Assembly (NCBI RefSeq): GCF_030866765.1
Contig: NZ_CP133017.1
Span: 5,422,501 to 5,486,500, forward strand
Origin: Paenibacillus silvisoli
Lineage (GTDB): Bacteria > Bacillota > Bacilli > Paenibacillales > Paenibacillaceae
Length of the DNA stretch: 64,000 nt
Direction: 5' to 3'
Shown: in pieces, positions 54,674 through 62,797 of the stretch
How positions within the stretch are numbered: position 1 is the stretch's first letter
Layout: each line of letters starts with the position of its first letter
Notes under the pieces: model-generated
Databases searched by the model: none
What the model was told of the DNA's origin: nothing
Seen by the model: only the letters and a program-made list of their open reading frames with translations
Made by a program: the position numbers and the translations under genes

Positions 54674-55639
54674 GTGACACAAACTTACCCGCTGCAGTTT
54701 AAACCGGAAATGAAAGAACGCATTTGGGGCGGCCGCGCGCTTGAGCAGTTCGGCCTGGAGCTGCCGGAAGGCTCGATCGGCGAAGGCTGGATGATCGGCG
54801 ATCACCCGAACGGCACGACCAAAGTCATGAACGGCCCGCTTGCCGGCCTCGGTCTGGACGAAATCCGCGAGAAATACGGACGCGACTATTTCGGCACGAA
54901 GGGCTATGTGGAGAACGGCCGCTTCCCGCTGCTGATCAAGCTACTGGACTGCAACGACGATCTCTCCATCCAAGTGCATCCGAACGATACGTATGAAGGG
55001 CTGCCGAAGGGCGAGCTGGGCAAGACCGAAATGTGGTACATACTCGACGCCAAGCCGGGCGCCAAAATCATTTACGGCCTCAAGGACGGCGTCGACCGCG
55101 CCGCGCTTGCTTCCGCGATTGAAGAAGGCCGCGTCATGGACTGCTTGCAGGAAGTGCCGGTTGAAGCCGGGGACGCGTTCTACATCCCTGCCGGAACCGT
55201 TCACGCCTTGTGCGCAGGCGTCGTTGTGGCTGAGATTCAGCAAAACTCCGACACGACGTACCGGGTGTTCGACTACAACCGCCCGGGCCTTGACGGCAAG
55301 CTGCGCGAGCTTCACGTCGAAGACTCGCTGAACGTAACCGCCTACGAAGGCGCAGGCGCGAGCCGCATGAAGACGGACGGCATCGGCGGCAACGAATGGC
55401 TCCGCATCGCGGAATCGCCGTACTTCATCGTCGAAAAAGGGCTTGTGCGCGAGCCTTGGCAGCTGTCGACGACGCCGGAATCGTTCGTCATTCTCGTCAT
55501 TGCCGAAGGAACGGGCAAGCTCAGCTGGGATGGCGGCTCTCAACCGGTTAATGCCGGCGAGTGCTTCCTCATTCCGGCGAATCTCGGCGGCTACGAGCTG
55601 GACGGCAGCATGACCGTGCTTCGCAGCGTAACGCCTTAA
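54674..55639 (+). CDS. manA: Mannose-6-phosphate isomerase, class I
   Basis: The 321-residue protein has the small type of class I isomerase. KERIWGGRALEQFG opens it, and QVHPNDTYEGLPKGELGKTEMWYIL supplies the metal His and Glu. PAGTVHALCAGVVVAEIQQNSDTTYRVFDYNR is the late signature. It interconverts mannose- and fructose-6-phosphate. GTG 54674 has GAGGAGAG upstream. It links to the GDP-sugar and glycan genes in this window. Confidence 0.93.
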   Translation: MTQTYPLQFKPEMKERIWGGRALEQFGLELPEGSIGEGWMIGDHPNGTTKVMNGPLAGLGLDEIREKYGRDYFGTKGYVENGRFPLLIKLLDCNDDLSIQVHPNDTYEGLPKGELGKTEMWYILDAKPGAKIIYGLKDGVDRAALASAIEEGRVMDCLQEVPVEAGDAFYIPAGTVHALCAGVVVAEIQQNSDTTYRVFDYNRPGLDGKLRELHVEDSLNVTAYEGAGASRMKTDGIGGNEWLRIAESPYFIVEKGLVREPWQLSTTPESFVILVIAEGTGKLSWDGGSQPVNAGECFLIPANLGGYELDGSMTVLRSVTP

Positions 55640-55643
55640 ATCG

Positions 55644-55694
55644 AAAAACCTCTGAATCCGCGGCTTGACGGCAGCGGCATTCAGAGGTTTTTTT
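55644..55694. terminator. Bidirectional terminator after manA
   Basis: AAACCTCTGAAT pairs with ATTCAGAGGTTT. T and A tracts flank the stem, so it serves manA and the convergent lipoprotein gene. Confidence 0.9.
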
Positions 55695-55700
55695 ATGTTG

Positions 55701-56555
55701 TCAGCCCTTCACCTCGACCACGAACGGGACGACCAGCACCTTCCCTTTGTACTGGAACTGCCCCCACAGCTTATACACGCCCGCCTTCGGGAACTCAGTA
55801 TGGAACATGACGCTCGAGCCGGTGCTCATCTCCGTGGCGGCATGCACGTGCAAATACTGCGTGGCGCTCTCATCCAAAATCACGCAGTGCCCCGACGTGC
55901 CAAGATAAGGCTCCAGCTTGACCGCTTCGCCGGTCTCCGCATCGCGGAGCGTGAATTGAAGCATCGCCATTTCCCCCGCCTTCACTTCGGAAAGCCCCGG
56001 CATCATGGATAGCGTCACGTTCACCCCGTCGACCGCCGTCTCCAGCGACTTAGCCGGCACAAGCTGCTCCCTTGCAGGCTCCTCGCCGTCCACCGTCACC
56101 CACTGCTTCACGACCGTGAGGTCTTCCTCGTTCGGCATGAACTCGGAGATCAACAGAAACCGTCCGCCATGCGGGAAGCTCACTTTGGTCTTGAACAATC
56201 CCTTCCCCTCATGCATCGGATGCACATGCGAGAACGACGATAAATCGCTGCTCACGACGATCAGATGCATCAGCTTCGTCATGTCCTCCGTAAACTGCTC
56301 CACAGGCATCCCCGAGGGATCGACCACCTGCAGCGTCAGCTCGGCATCCTGCCCGATCTTCGCGCCTTGCTCGGCCGCTATCGTCACCTTATATCCCCGG
56401 TCGGACACATTTGTCATCCGATCCTGTTGCAAATAATGCAGCAGCCCGCGCGTAGGCGGCTGTACTTCCACATTCCGCAACGGCTCACCCGTGCATCCGC
56501 CCAGCAGAAGAAGCGCCATACCTGCTGCCAGCCATCGTATTGCCGTATTCCTCAT
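55701..56555 (-). CDS. Lipoprotein with His motif, partner of the membrane protein upstream
   Basis: ATG 56555 gives a 284-residue lipoprotein with a signal peptide and the lipobox LLGGC. The mature part is beta-rich, with two repeats of about 110 residues. LMHLIVVSSDLSSFSHVHPM contains several His residues near a Met, and a late CVILDESATQYLHVH repeats the theme. This pattern suggests metal (copper-type) binding on the outer face. The membrane protein upstream ends 10 bases before its start. Confidence 0.75.
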   Translation of the reverse strand: MRNTAIRWLAAGMALLLLGGCTGEPLRNVEVQPPTRGLLHYLQQDRMTNVSDRGYKVTIAAEQGAKIGQDAELTLQVVDPSGMPVEQFTEDMTKLMHLIVVSSDLSSFSHVHPMHEGKGLFKTKVSFPHGGRFLLISEFMPNEEDLTVVKQWVTVDGEEPAREQLVPAKSLETAVDGVNVTLSMMPGLSEVKAGEMAMLQFTLRDAETGEAVKLEPYLGTSGHCVILDESATQYLHVHAATEMSTGSSVMFHTEFPKAGVYKLWGQFQYKGKVLVVPFVVEVKG

Positions 56556-56565
56556 CCCCCAGCCC

Positions 56566-57624
56566 TTACCCTTTCCCTTTCGAAACGGCAAGAAACTGAA
56601 GTCCCAGCGATAGAAGCGTCGCTTCCACGATCGCGCCCGACCACAGCTCGGGCTCCCAGCCGATGCCGTCCACCGCGTTCATATAGCCGAAATAACCGCC
56701 CCAGAGCACGACCGGCAGCGCGATCGCAATGATTCGCTGCGCCCACATGCGGCCTTCGCCTGCTTTTAACCAGATGTACAGCAAATCTCCCAGCAGCCCC
56801 GCCGCGCCGGCAATGATGATGGATTGGTAGAACTCGAAGCCGTCCAGCACGTTCATCATCGTGGATACGATCGCAAACAGGAGCGTCATTGCGCCGAATG
56901 GCAGCTGCCAGCGTTTCAGCAGCAGGAATACCGGATACATGAACACGAGCGTGTCGATCAGAATAAAAGCAAGCCCGCGCGTCTCGTTATTTTCCGTAAT
57001 GAGTCCGTAGCCGAATTGGCTCACATACCAGTCGACCGCCGATGCCGCCGGCAGATTATAGCGGAACATCCATGCGTACATGAGGAAGAAGCTGACCGCG
57101 CCAACGGTGACGACCAGCGACAGAAACGCCGGCGTGAATTCCAGCCAGCCGGGCTTCGTCATTTTCTCGTTATGCCAGCTTGCGCGGAAAGGGCTCGACA
57201 GGATGAGAATGCCGCCAAGCAGCAGCAGCAGATGCGACGGACTCAGCAGTGCCGCCGTATTTTTCTCGATGCCGAGTATCTCATGCCAAGCCATGTCGCC
57301 GAGCCCGCCAAGCAGAAAGATGACGACTCCGATCAAGCCAAGCCCGTACCCTACCGGTGCGGCCTTCGTCCAAGGCGCGCCGGTCGTCCGCTTCGACACG
57401 TATAGCAGCCAGACCATCCAAATCGCCGAAGCCATAAAACCGGAATACAAGATGGCGTGCCACGGGGTGAAAAAGGTTTCGACGACGCCATGGTTATGGG
57501 CAAAGCCGTCGACAAACACGCCTCCGATCAGCCAGATGCCGAACAGGATGGTCCAGTAATCTTTGGCCGTGCTTACCCTGACGGCTCGTGTCTGGATCGC
57601 TGAATTCGGAACGACTTGCATCAT
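56566..57624 (-). CDS. Polytopic membrane protein with repeated His motifs
   Basis: ATG 57624 (GGAGGG upstream) gives 352 residues with about nine hydrophobic helices. Two related His motifs occur. The first has D39, H43, H45, P54 and H56 (DGFAHNHGVVETFFTPWH). The second has D110, H114, P129 and H131 (DMAWHEILG, then SPSHLLLLLGG). This looks like an internal duplication with metal- or haem-binding potential. I do not know a family name. Confidence 0.78.
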   Translation of the reverse strand: MMQVVPNSAIQTRAVRVSTAKDYWTILFGIWLIGGVFVDGFAHNHGVVETFFTPWHAILYSGFMASAIWMVWLLYVSKRTTGAPWTKAAPVGYGLGLIGVVIFLLGGLGDMAWHEILGIEKNTAALLSPSHLLLLLGGILILSSPFRASWHNEKMTKPGWLEFTPAFLSLVVTVGAVSFFLMYAWMFRYNLPAASAVDWYVSQFGYGLITENNETRGLAFILIDTLVFMYPVFLLLKRWQLPFGAMTLLFAIVSTMMNVLDGFEFYQSIIIAGAAGLLGDLLYIWLKAGEGRMWAQRIIAIALPVVLWGGYFGYMNAVDGIGWEPELWSGAIVEATLLSLGLQFLAVSKGKG

Positions 57625-57784
57625 TAATGAACCCTCCGTTTCGATAGAAAGATGCAAAGCGTGCAAACGCCTTCACCTGCATGTTTTCATTGTACTATGC
57701 GGCGTAATTCTCCACTATATCGAAATTGCCTTTCGTTGCCAAAATTCGTGCGAAAGTCGCAGATGCGCGGCAGCCGTTACGAAA

Positions 57785-57823
57785 AGAAAAAGGACCGCCG
57801 TCTAAACGGCAGTCCTTTCTTTC
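57785..57823 (-). terminator. Terminator overlapping the 3' end of the membrane transferase gene
   Basis: GGACTGCCGTTTAGACGGC forms a stem whose loop includes the TAG stop codon. TTTTTCTTTTTC follows on the minus strand. Confidence 0.85.
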
Positions 57824-59076
57824 TCCTTCCAAACGCCTCTTCGCTCCAGCAAAGCTACGATTCCCGCGGCGGCAAAAATCGTGAGCAGACAGACCAGAGG
57901 ATAACCATAGCGTCCGAAGGTAATAAATGGTAGATGAATGAACCAGTAATAGAGAAACGGCAGCAGAAGCGGCAAAATCGTTCCTAACCGGCGGCGAATG
58001 CCCAGCACGACCAATCCCGCAAAGCCGACGAGCACGTACGTGATATGGACGACATTGATTGCCGGTCTTGGAAGCCCCGGCACCGGCCGCGAATAGAACG
58101 GACTCTCGAACAGCTGAATCGATTTGCCGACCGTGAACCAATACGCGTAGTCCAGCGGATGATGCTTGAAGCCGTACGCGATGACTCGCTGCGCCGCAAG
58201 CTTCTCCGCGCTGTCGCTGCCCGAAAACAGCTTATTGTCCTTGTACTGCGGATACTCCTCGAAGAACCCTTTCGGCGGAGCGGCCCGCTTGATCAAGGCG
58301 CCGAGCAGCATCGGATTGCCGGTCGATTTCGTGAACGGGATGAACTCGTTGAAATTGACGTAGTTGCGAACCCACCATGGCGACAGCAGCAGCATGCTGC
58401 ATACGCCGACGATCGCCGTGTATTTAAAAATATCCTTCCAGCTGTACCGCTGCACCAGCCAAATGACGAGCAGACAGATCGGCAGCAGGGCGCACTGCGG
58501 CTTCACATAGCAAGCCAAGCCGAGCATAATGCCGAGAAAGACATATCCCTTCGCCGTTTTGCGCTTCAACGCATAAATAATGCTGCCAATCAGCAACAAA
58601 AAGAGCAGCTTAAACGTCGATTCCGTTAGAATCGCGCCGGAGGCGAACAGGTTCGGTACATAGAGCGCGTCCAGCACGACGGCCGCGACGGCAACCCGTC
58701 TGCCCAACGTTTCGCGGGCGATGATGAAGATCAAATAGACCGAAGCCGCCTGCATCAAGCATTGCAGCAGCCGGAAGCCCATGACGGCGGCGTCGCGGTC
58801 AAGCAGCGTCATGAAGCCGCTCAGCACGACGGGCACGACGGGCATTATGTAGTTGGTCGGATTCATTCCGCTGTTATAGACAAGCGTGTGATGCTCCAGC
58901 AGCACCTGCGCCGCATGGACATATTTGACGTCGTCGTTATTGCGTTTCTCGTATTCGCCAAGCAGGAAATGGTCGCCCAGCGACAGGACAACGATCATAT
59001 GGATGAGAAAGACGGCAGCGACAGCTATCCAGACAAACCTCCGCATGCGCAAGGTTTCGGACCGTAGTGAAAACAA
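57802..59076 (-). CDS. ArnT/PMT-like membrane glycosyltransferase
   Basis: The 424-residue protein has about ten membrane helices and the GT39/GT83 layout. The acidic catalytic loop is LLGEYEKRNNDDVKYVHAAQ after the first helix, and NPTNYIMPVVPV follows. These enzymes move a sugar from a polyprenyl phosphate onto an outside acceptor. The start is TTG 59076, with GGGAG 7 bases upstream. It is divergent from a polyprenol-phosphate sugar synthase. Confidence 0.85.
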   Translation of the reverse strand: MFSLRSETLRMRRFVWIAVAAVFLIHMIVVLSLGDHFLLGEYEKRNNDDVKYVHAAQVLLEHHTLVYNSGMNPTNYIMPVVPVVLSGFMTLLDRDAAVMGFRLLQCLMQAASVYLIFIIARETLGRRVAVAAVVLDALYVPNLFASGAILTESTFKLLFLLLIGSIIYALKRKTAKGYVFLGIMLGLACYVKPQCALLPICLLVIWLVQRYSWKDIFKYTAIVGVCSMLLLSPWWVRNYVNFNEFIPFTKSTGNPMLLGALIKRAAPPKGFFEEYPQYKDNKLFSGSDSAEKLAAQRVIAYGFKHHPLDYAYWFTVGKSIQLFESPFYSRPVPGLPRPAINVVHITYVLVGFAGLVVLGIRRRLGTILPLLLPFLYYWFIHLPFITFGRYGYPLVCLLTIFAAAGIVALLERRGVWKEKERTAV

Positions 59077-59168
59077 ATCAAAACTCCCTTTCCAGTTTAC
59101 TGGTATTCTATAACGAACCGTTTTCTATTATACTATAAAAGATTTGTAGGGAAAGAAGGTTTAAGATT

Positions 59169-59879
59169 ATGCAAATAAAGCAGCAGCGAAATAGCGATAT
59201 ACTAGTCATTATTCCAGCTTACAACGAGGAAGATACGCTTGCCCGCACCGTGCAGGAGCTCAAACGGCATACGCCTTACGACTTCGTCGTGATCGACGAC
59301 GGTTCCAAGGACAGCACGCCGGACATCATCCGCAGAGAAGGCTTTCCGTCGCTTCGCCACGCGGTGAACCTCGGCATCGGAGGCTCGATGCAAAGCGGCT
59401 ACAAATATGCCGATAAAGGCGGCTACCGCTACGCCATCCAGCTTGATGCGGACGGCCAACACCGCCCGGCGGACATCGAGAAGCTCGTGAGCGAAATCAC
59501 GGACGGCGATTACGATATGGTCATCGGCTCGCGATTCGTCGAGAAGAGCAGCTACCGCGGGAGTTTGTCGAGACGAATCGGCATTTTCTACTTCCAGTGG
59601 CTCATTCGGCTGCTGACCGGCGTGCCCGTGCATGATCCAACCTCCGGCTTCCGGATCGTCGGGCGCCGGGCGATCGAGCTGTTCTCGCGCACCTATCCGA
59701 CGGATTATCCGGAGGTCGAAGTGCTCGTCAGCTTGTCCAAGCGCGGCTTTAAGCTGAAGGAAATCAGCGTCGAAATGCGCAGCCGCCAAGGCGGGGCTTC
59801 CTCCATCAACTGGTCGAAGTCGATCTATTACATGATGAAGGTGACGATGTTCTCGCTCATTCGCAAAAGCTTCTCTTAA
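59169..59879 (+). CDS. GT2 glycosyltransferase, polyprenyl-phosphate mannose/glucose synthase type
   Basis: The 236-residue protein has VIIPAYNEEDTLARTVQELK, then VIDDGSKDSTPDIIR, and the D-x-D site in AIQLDADGQHRPADIEKL. DPTSGFRIVGRRAIELFS is the DPM1/GtrB-type signature. It has no C-terminal membrane helices, unlike GtrB. It likely charges undecaprenyl phosphate with a sugar. AGAAGG lies upstream. The next genes encode small membrane proteins. Confidence 0.9.
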   Translation: MQIKQQRNSDILVIIPAYNEEDTLARTVQELKRHTPYDFVVIDDGSKDSTPDIIRREGFPSLRHAVNLGIGGSMQSGYKYADKGGYRYAIQLDADGQHRPADIEKLVSEITDGDYDMVIGSRFVEKSSYRGSLSRRIGIFYFQWLIRLLTGVPVHDPTSGFRIVGRRAIELFSRTYPTDYPEVEVLVSLSKRGFKLKEISVEMRSRQGGASSINWSKSIYYMMKVTMFSLIRKSFS

Positions 59880-59898
59880 AACGAAAGGATTCCGGTAG

Positions 59899-60261
59899 AT
59901 GAACCAGTTAGTCGCCATTCTCATCACATTGTTTTTTCTCGGGCTGATCGTCTCCTTCACGGTCACCCATAAATTAAAGGACCGCTATGCGTTCCTCTGG
60001 CTCGTCACCGCCATCGCGGGCGTGCTGGCCGCGGCCTGCATCCCGCTCCTGAACCGGTTCGCGCAATGGATCGGCATCGCCTACATGCCGACCTTCGTTA
60101 TTTTGGTCACGATTATATTCATCCTTGCGCTGCTCGTGCGGCAGACGATGAGCCTCTCCAACCAATCGGACAAAATCAAAACGCTCACGCAGGAATTCGC
60201 CGTCATGGAGAAGAAGCTGCTCGAACTCGAACAGGCTGCCGAAGGACGTGAGCGCGCATGA
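59899..60261 (+). CDS. DUF2304 family membrane protein
   Basis: The 120-residue protein has three hydrophobic segments (LVAILITLFFLGLIVSFTV, AFLWLVTAIAGVLAAACI, FVILVTIIFILALLV) and a charged C-terminal coiled coil. KLKDRYAFLWLV fits DUF2304, often found beside GT2 sugar synthases. It overlaps the next gene by 4 bases. Confidence 0.85.
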   Translation: MNQLVAILITLFFLGLIVSFTVTHKLKDRYAFLWLVTAIAGVLAAACIPLLNRFAQWIGIAYMPTFVILVTIIFILALLVRQTMSLSNQSDKIKTLTQEFAVMEKKLLELEQAAEGRERA

Positions 60262-60629
60262 CCGTTGTACAATTCGTGCTCATTCTCGCGAACACGCTGA
60301 TGCTCGTAAGCGGCCAATTTCTGTGGAAATACGGACTCATGCAGCGAGTGAAGCCTTTCGAATCGATCCGGACCATTCTGGAGCTGCTGCTATCGCCATA
60401 TATCATCGGCGGGCTGTTCATTTACGGCTGCGCAACCGTCCTATGGCTGTACATCGTGTCCAAAGTCGACCTGAGCTTGGCCTACCCGATCCAAAGCCTG
60501 GCTTATATCATCTCGATCATCGGCGCGTACTACCTGTTCGACGAATCGCTGTCCACGCTGAAGATCGTCGGCTGTCTGCTTATTCTGGCAGGCGTCGCAT
60601 GCATCGGACTCTCCGGCAAATACGCATAA
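60258..60629 (+). CDS. Small EamA/SMR-type transporter, possible sugar-lipid flippase
   Basis: The 123-residue protein has four helices. The late part, SKVDLSLAYPIQSLAYIISIIG, matches ArnE/ArnF-type flippases and small EamA proteins. With the GT2 synthase and the divergent ArnT-like enzyme, it could flip the polyprenol-linked sugar. That is inference from the neighbourhood. Confidence 0.8.
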   Translation: MTVVQFVLILANTLMLVSGQFLWKYGLMQRVKPFESIRTILELLLSPYIIGGLFIYGCATVLWLYIVSKVDLSLAYPIQSLAYIISIIGAYYLFDESLSTLKIVGCLLILAGVACIGLSGKYA

Positions 60630-60642
60630 TCCGAACGAACGG

Positions 60643-60712
60643 CAAAAAAGCACGGTCATCCTTGCGGGGCGAAACGCTCGCACTTGGATGGCCGTGCTTT
60701 TTGCTTCAATCT
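60643..60712. terminator. Bidirectional terminator between flippase and DsbA-type genes
   Basis: AAAAAGCACGG and CCGTGCTTTTT form a long imperfect stem with CATCC/GGATG. It has A and T tracts on both sides. Confidence 0.88.
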
Positions 60713-60722
60713 TCGCCGCGCG

Positions 60723-61451
60723 TTACTGTTGTGCGCTTCCGTCGATGCCGCATGCATCGTCCGTGCAAATACCGGCTTTTCCGCCTGTCGAAGACGGATC
60801 CAGAATGATCAACGGCTTCTCTTCTTCCCAGCTCTTGTTGAGCACGTCGAGGAACACTTCGCTCTCCAGCGCTCCGGCTACCGCGTACTTGCGGTTGATG
60901 ACGAAGAACGGCACGCCGTTTGCGCCAAGCGCGGCCGCTTCGTTGCACTCCGCCTGTACTTCCGCCTTGAACGCGTCGCCGGCCAGCATCGTTTCAACCT
61001 CATCCGGATTCAGCCCGGCTTCGGCCGCGATGCTCTTCAACGTGTCGAGCTCGCCGATATGCTTCGAATCGGTGAAGTACGCTTTGAACAGCAACTCCGC
61101 CGCCTCCGTCCGTTTCCCCTGCATGCCCGCAATATGAATCAGACGATGCGCGTCCAGCGAGTTCGCCGGAATGGCGTGCTCGAAGTTGAACGTCAGCCCT
61201 TGAGCCGCGGCTTGCTGAACCAGATTCTCGTGCAGCTGAATCGAGCGCTCGCGGCTGACGCCGTATTTGTCCGCTACGAGGGTGTACACGTCGTACTCCG
61301 GATCTTTGTCCGCGTTCGGGTCGAGCTGGAAGCTCCGGTACACGACCTCGACTTGATCCTTATGAGGGAATTGCGCAAGCCCCTTCTCAAAGAGCCGCTT
61401 CCCGATATAACAGAACGGACAGGCGATGTCCGACCAAATTTCAACCTTCAT
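60723..61451 (-). CDS. DsbA family oxidoreductase (FrnE-like)
   Basis: The 242-residue protein has a thioredoxin-fold N-terminus with CPFC (WSDIACPFCYIGKR), a long helical insert, and the cis-Pro loop NGVPFFVINRKYAVAGA. The C-terminal tail has GICTDDACGIDG, which may form a second disulfide, as in FrnE proteins. It has no signal peptide, so it works in the cytoplasm. Confidence 0.92.
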   Translation of the reverse strand: MKVEIWSDIACPFCYIGKRLFEKGLAQFPHKDQVEVVYRSFQLDPNADKDPEYDVYTLVADKYGVSRERSIQLHENLVQQAAAQGLTFNFEHAIPANSLDAHRLIHIAGMQGKRTEAAELLFKAYFTDSKHIGELDTLKSIAAEAGLNPDEVETMLAGDAFKAEVQAECNEAAALGANGVPFFVINRKYAVAGALESEVFLDVLNKSWEEEKPLIILDPSSTGGKAGICTDDACGIDGSAQQ

Positions 61452-61498
61452 GCTGTGTTCACTCCTTCTTCAGATAAGCCCATTATAGCCGCTTTTGC

Positions 61499-61545
61499 CT
61501 AAAAGAAGAAAGCCCTGGAGGCTGATTCGCAGCGCTCCAGGGCTC
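61499..61545 (-). terminator. Terminator of the aldo/keto reductase gene
   Basis: AGCCCTGGAG pairs with CTCCAGGGCT, and TTTCTTCTTTT follows on the minus strand. Confidence 0.85.
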
Positions 61546-61550
61546 TATGC

Positions 61551-62543
61551 TTATTTCTTCAAAATCGCTTCGATGCTCGCGAGCTCGTCGCTCGTAAAGC
61601 TGAGGTTGTTCAGCGCCGCCACGTTGTCCTCGATTTGGCTGACGCGGCTTGCGCCGATCAGCGCCGAGGTGACGCGTCCGCCGCGAAGCACCCACGCGAG
61701 CGCCATTTGCGCCAGCGACTGGCCGCGCTCAGCGGCAATGGCGTTCAGCTTATGCAACTGAGCTACCCGTTTCGCCGATACCGCGCTTTCGCTCAGGAAG
61801 CCGTGCGAGCTTGCCGCGCGCGAGTCGCCCGGAATGCCGTTCAAATATTTGTTCGTGAGCAAGCCTTGCGCCAACGGACAGAACGCGATGCTGCCGACGC
61901 CGTTCTCTTCCAGTACGTCCTGCAGGCCGTTCTCGATCCAGCGGTCGAACATGTTGTAGCTTGGCTGGTGAATGACAAGCGGCGTGCCAAGCCCCTTCAT
62001 GATCTCGATCGCGCGCGCGGTCTGCTCCGGATTATAGCTCGAGATGCCGACGTAAAGCGCTTTGCCGGAACGCACCATGTGATCGAGCGCGCCCATCGTC
62101 TCTTCAAGCGGCGTTTCCGGATCCGGACGGTGAGAGTAGAAAATATCGACGTAGTCCAGGTTCATCCGCTTCAAGCTTTGCTCCAAGCTTGCGATCAAAT
62201 ATTTGCGCGAGCCCCACTCGCCGTACGGGCCTGGCCACATGTAGTAGCCGGCTTTGGAGGAGATGATCATTTCGTCGCGGTACGGCTTGAAGTCGGCCGT
62301 CATCATCTTGCCGAACATTTCTTCCGCCGAACCGGCCGGAGGGCCGTAATTGTTCGCCAGATCGAAATGGGTAATGCCCAAATCGAACGCGCGGCGAAGC
62401 ATGGCGCGTCCGTTCTCGTACGTGTCGACACCGCCGAAGTTATGCCACAGACCTAACGAAATCGCGGGCAGCTTCAAGCCTGAGCGTCCGCTGCGGTTAT
62501 ACGTCATCGACGCATACCGCTCTTGGTTTGCCGAATAGACCAC
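61551..62543 (-). CDS. Aldo/keto reductase (YghZ/Gpr type)
   Basis: The 330-residue protein follows E. coli YghZ. LPAISLGLWHNFGG, ITHFDLANNYGPPAGSAEE with the catalytic Asp and Tyr, IISSKAGYYMWPGPYGEWG, and SALIGASR at the C-terminus are present. YghZ reduces L-glyceraldehyde 3-phosphate and methylglyoxal. GTG 62543 is chosen because AAGGAG lies 8 bases upstream and the resulting N-terminus aligns with that of YghZ. ATG 62549 is too close to the site. Confidence 0.92.
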   Translation of the reverse strand: MVYSANQERYASMTYNRSGRSGLKLPAISLGLWHNFGGVDTYENGRAMLRRAFDLGITHFDLANNYGPPAGSAEEMFGKMMTADFKPYRDEMIISSKAGYYMWPGPYGEWGSRKYLIASLEQSLKRMNLDYVDIFYSHRPDPETPLEETMGALDHMVRSGKALYVGISSYNPEQTARAIEIMKGLGTPLVIHQPSYNMFDRWIENGLQDVLEENGVGSIAFCPLAQGLLTNKYLNGIPGDSRAASSHGFLSESAVSAKRVAQLHKLNAIAAERGQSLAQMALAWVLRGGRVTSALIGASRVSQIEDNVAALNNLSFTSDELASIEAILKK

Positions 62544-62797
62544 GTTCATCTCTCCTTATTATTGAGCGTATAAAACCCGACAAAGCACCGCTGCGCGTGC
62601 GGTTCGTTGTTCCGATCGCTGTTGTCCCTTGAATTTCTTGATTATATGAATGCTTTATCGGTTGAAATTCAGGGACAAAGGCGAACGCTATCGCTTCTAC
62701 ACAACGACCGCCCTCTCCGCTTGTGTTCTCGGCTATTCATACGCTCAGAAAATCTCGCCTTAAACCTATTAGATTTTACACCATATACCAATCCCGC

